A DNA stretch of 8,288 nucleotides from CAYMDJ01 sp964537525 (GTDB lineage: Archaea > Aenigmatarchaeota > Aenigmatarchaeia > QMZP01): the NCBI GenBank assembly GCA_964537525.1, contig CAZIAB010000036.1, forward strand, positions 1-8,288, written 5' to 3'. Position numbers and translations under genes: made by a program. The notes under the pieces are model-generated. The model saw nothing but the letters and a program-made list of their open reading frames with translations, searched no databases and was not told the DNA's origin. Shown here in pieces: positions 6,775 through 8,288 of the stretch. Each line of letters opens with the position of its first letter. Position 1 is the stretch's first letter.

Positions 6775-6782
6775 TCATTTTT
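6775..6782 (+). terminator. Likely rnpB 3' end / T-run
   Basis: Immediately after P1 closes at 6774 comes TCATTTTT, with five Ts at 6778-6782. Archaeal RNA polymerase commonly stops at short T-runs. The site overlaps the stop codon and last codons of the opposite-strand transporter gene. Confidence 0.45.
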
Positions 6783-7845
6783 CACTGTTAAGTTCCTGTA
6801 TCCTGTCCTCTATCTTCCTCTTCTGCTTCACGACCTTCTCCAGCTTCCTGTAGAGCTTGCCGAGCTGCTTATCCCTCTTAGTCCTCGGTCTTGGCTCCCT
6901 CTTCGGAAGGGGCGGGCGCTTCTTCCTTCCCTCACTCTCCAGTTCTATGAAGCACTTTGCCTTGGGGAGTATCCTGTGTATCCTGTTCTCTATGTCGTCT
7001 ATGACTGCCTCTATCTGGTCGGTTATCAGGCCGTCCTGGAGGTTCACCTCAACCGCGACTATCGCCTCCTCAGGGGATATGTGCATGGTCCTTATGCCTA
7101 TTATTTCCCTGACTTCCCTGACATTCTCGACGGCTTTCCATATCTTCCTCCTCTTGTAGGGCGTGACGGCCTCGCCGACCAGCAGGCTCTTCGTCTCGTA
7201 ACCGAGCATGGTCGCGAATATCATCAGGCCGATGCCTATTATTATGGACGCTACCGCATCGTATATCGGGTCGCCCGTAACCGATGAGAGATAGACCGCA
7301 ATCCCCGCGACCGTCATTCCGAACATGGCAAGGCTGTCCTCGAAGAGGACAGTCAGGACGGTGGGGTCCTTGGACTGCCTGATTGCGGCATAGACGTTCT
7401 TCTGGCTGTCCTGTTTCATCTCCCTCCTCAGTTGCCTGAAAGCGACAGAGAACGCAAAGAATTCGAGGACAAAACCCAGGGCAAGCGCCATGTAGCTGAG
7501 CGTCACGTCCCCGAGGGGCTCAGGATAGACGAGCTTGACGTAGCCTTCGTATATGGACAGCCCCCCTGCTATCCCGAATATCATCATCGCGACGACGAAT
7601 GCCCAGAAGAACTGCTCTGTCCCGTAACCGTATGGGTGCTCCTCGTCGGGCAGCTTCCTGCTCTTCCTGAGCCCTACGAGAAGGAACACCTGGTTGAACG
7701 TGTCAGAGAAGGAATGGAAGCTCTCTGCGAGCATCGAAGAGGAATTGCCTACAATGCCCGCTATTAGCTTGAATACGGCGACGCAGAAGTTACCAAGAAG
7801 TGCTGTGATGACCGTCCTTTTGCTGCCCTTTACCATTTCCACCAT
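6775..7845 (-). CDS. Cation diffusion facilitator family transporter (ZnT9-like)
   Basis: Membrane antiporter expected to export divalent metal such as zinc in exchange for protons. From the ATG at 7845 it has 356 aa. About six membrane segments lie within residues 12-212. The metal-site motif HxxxD of membrane segment 2 is H44/D48 (in ESFHSFSDT), and segment 5 carries FEDSLAMFG (168-176), with D170 but no second Asp four residues on. The KDPTVLTVLFEDS stretch resembles the SLC30A9/ZnT9-like branch. A cytoplasmic domain follows at about 225-303. The last 50 residues (305-356) are an unusual Pro/Arg/Lys-rich linker and coiled coil. ATG at 7836 is an alternative start with GGTGG just upstream; 7845 would be nearly leaderless. 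The longer frame to 7902 would read through the promoter. It is convergent with rnpB and divergent from Sec61-beta. Confidence 0.9.
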   Translation of the reverse strand: MVEMVKGSKRTVITALLGNFCVAVFKLIAGIVGNSSSMLAESFHSFSDTFNQVFLLVGLRKSRKLPDEEHPYGYGTEQFFWAFVVAMMIFGIAGGLSIYEGYVKLVYPEPLGDVTLSYMALALGFVLEFFAFSVAFRQLRREMKQDSQKNVYAAIRQSKDPTVLTVLFEDSLAMFGMTVAGIAVYLSSVTGDPIYDAVASIIIGIGLMIFATMLGYETKSLLVGEAVTPYKRRKIWKAVENVREVREIIGIRTMHISPEEAIVAVEVNLQDGLITDQIEAVIDDIENRIHRILPKAKCFIELESEGRKKRPPLPKREPRPRTKRDKQLGKLYRKLEKVVKQKRKIEDRIQELNSEK

Positions 7846-7869
7846 TCCTGATAATCCTTGGCAGGGAAA

Positions 7870-7877
7870 TTTATATA
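7870..7877. promoter_or_regulatory. Shared divergent TATA box (transporter / Sec61-beta)
   Basis: The octamer at 7870-7877 reads TTTATATA on the + strand and TATATAAA on the - strand. On the - strand, CAAGGATTATC (7860-7850) lies at the distance of the shared downstream element, and the transcript would begin near 7847. On the + strand the same box would start transcription near 7899, giving a leader of about 13 bases that holds AGGAG (7902-7906), 5 bases before the Sec61-beta ATG. A second box, TATAAAT (7884-7890), could serve Sec61-beta instead, but its transcript would then be almost leaderless. Confidence 0.5.
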
Positions 7878-7911
7878 TGCAAATATAAATACAAATAGGC
7901 AAGGAGATAAC

Positions 7912-8079
7912 ATGGGAAAGAAACAGAAGATGCAGATGCCCCAGTCCACTGCCGGGCTGGTCAGGTACTTCGATTCTTCAAAGGAAAGGATAAAGCTCAG
8001 GCCAGAGCACGTGGTCGGGGTGTGCGCGGTCATCATAATCGTGGAACTGCTCCTCAAGTTCGGTGTAATCGGGATTTGA
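7912..8079 (+). CDS. Preprotein translocase subunit Sec61-beta
   Basis: Small tail-anchored subunit of the SecYEbeta protein-conducting channel in the cytoplasmic membrane. It is 55 aa, typical for archaea. The cytoplasmic part carries the signature MPQSTAGLVRYFD (9-21), followed by a basic region and the conserved IKLRPEHVV (27-35). It ends in one membrane helix at about 33-54. AGGAG at 7902-7906 is a Shine-Dalgarno sequence 5 bases upstream; an upstream in-frame ATG at 7858 lies inside the divergent promoter and is rejected. It is transcribed away from the metal transporter, and the next gene follows after 36 bases with its own TATA box. Confidence 0.94.
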   Translation: MGKKQKMQMPQSTAGLVRYFDSSKERIKLRPEHVVGVCAVIIIVELLLKFGVIGI

Positions 8080-8085
8080 GCCAAC

Positions 8086-8115
8086 TATTTTTAACCAGGT
8101 AAACCAATTCTAATC
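8086..8115 (+). promoter_or_regulatory. Promoter of the endonuclease IV-like gene
   Basis: TATTTTTAA (8086-8094) is the TATA box and CAATTCTAATC (8105-8115) is the shared downstream element, 15 bases from the TATA centre. The predicted transcript start coincides with the ATG at 8116, so the mRNA is probably leaderless. No Shine-Dalgarno sequence is present. Confidence 0.6.
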
Positions 8116-8288
8116 ATGGCAGAGATAAGGCTAGGCCCCGCGGGGACGCCAGGAAAATCCACCCTAGAGGGGGCGAAGATGGTTAGGGAACTCGGTTTGG
8201 ATGCTTTAGAGGTGGAATTCGTCCAGGGGGTCAGGATGAAGAACGACCTCGCGAGGCAGGTGGGGGAGGAGGCAAGGAAGCACGACGT
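8116..8288 (+). CDS. nfo: Endonuclease IV-like AP endonuclease, 5' part
   Basis: Only the first 57 codons are in the window; the gene continues past the right edge. The N-terminus, with RLGPAGTPGKSTLEG (5-19) and LGLDALEVEFVQGVRM (26-41), matches the first two strand-helix units of the xylose isomerase-like TIM barrel in archaeal endonuclease IV (AP endonuclease family 2). These enzymes cut DNA 5' of abasic sites in base excision repair using a three-metal centre. The metal-binding His/Glu/Asp residues lie further along and cannot be checked here. Another sugar isomerase-like TIM-barrel protein is the main alternative, but the GPAG-TP start and EVEFVQGV strand favour the nuclease. The start is fixed by the TATA box and downstream element immediately upstream. 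Confidence 0.85.
   Translation, partial: MAEIRLGPAGTPGKSTLEGAKMVRELGLDALEVEFVQGVRMKNDLARQVGEEARKHD

Noticed and set aside
6625..7287. 220-codon open frame on the + strand crossing the RNase P RNA and the transporter
   Set aside because: It starts inside a structured RNA and runs antisense to a clear transporter gene. The Tyr/Leu/Pro-rich product is a reading of the opposite strand.
7846..7902. Longer N-terminus of the transporter starting at 7902
   Set aside because: Those codons cover the divergent TATA box and the Sec61-beta leader, so they are unlikely to be in the mRNA.
1..8288. CRISPR arrays, tRNA genes, insertion sequences, phage or defence genes
   Set aside because: I looked for regular repeats, tRNA-like cloverleaf ends with conserved arms, transposase motifs and terminal inverted repeats and found none.

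Overview
The window is chromosomal DNA from an archaeon. The evidence is archaeal-type ProRS and ValRS, Sec61-beta, RNase Z with the archaeal/bacterial short-form layout, an RNase P RNA behind a TATA box, very short mRNA leaders, and heavy use of AGG for arginine. Several proteins are compact (ValRS 798 aa, Sec61-beta 55 aa) and there are unrecognised tiny genes. That would fit an uncultivated, possibly small-genome (DPANN-like) lineage, but I cannot place it securely from sequence alone. There is no sign of plasmid, phage or transposon genes, tRNAs or CRISPR arrays.

Layout, left to right. On the + strand come prolyl-tRNA synthetase (67-1542), valyl-tRNA synthetase (1605-4001), an unrecognised 60-aa ORF (4065-4247) and ribonuclease Z (4292-5194). 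Next is a tight three-gene run: a 69-aa acidic protein, a 92-aa zinc-ribbon protein and a P-loop kinase (5257-6332). The RNase P RNA follows (6374-6774). On the - strand, ending flush against it, is a cation-diffusion-facilitator transporter (6775-7845). Back on the + strand, divergent from the transporter, are Sec61-beta (7912-8079) and the start of an endonuclease IV-like gene cut by the window edge (8116-8288). No gene-free stretch exceeds about 70 bases.

Functionally the left and middle parts are about tRNA. Two synthetases charge tRNAPro and tRNAVal, RNase Z trims the tRNA 3' trailer, and RNase P RNA removes the 5' leader. Both end-processing activities and two charging enzymes therefore lie within about 6.7 kb, mostly as separate transcription units with their own promoters. 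The right end holds housekeeping membrane and DNA-repair functions.

The most interesting structure I found is regulatory. At least six promoters share a TATA box followed, 13.5-15 bases from its centre, by an element resembling CAATTCTWAAT that ends about where transcription should begin. One TATA octamer appears to serve two divergent genes. I see no convincing evidence of a wholly new multi-gene system. The best candidates for new biology are the two small unknown proteins, the zinc-ribbon protein, and the kinase of different base composition beside rnpB.
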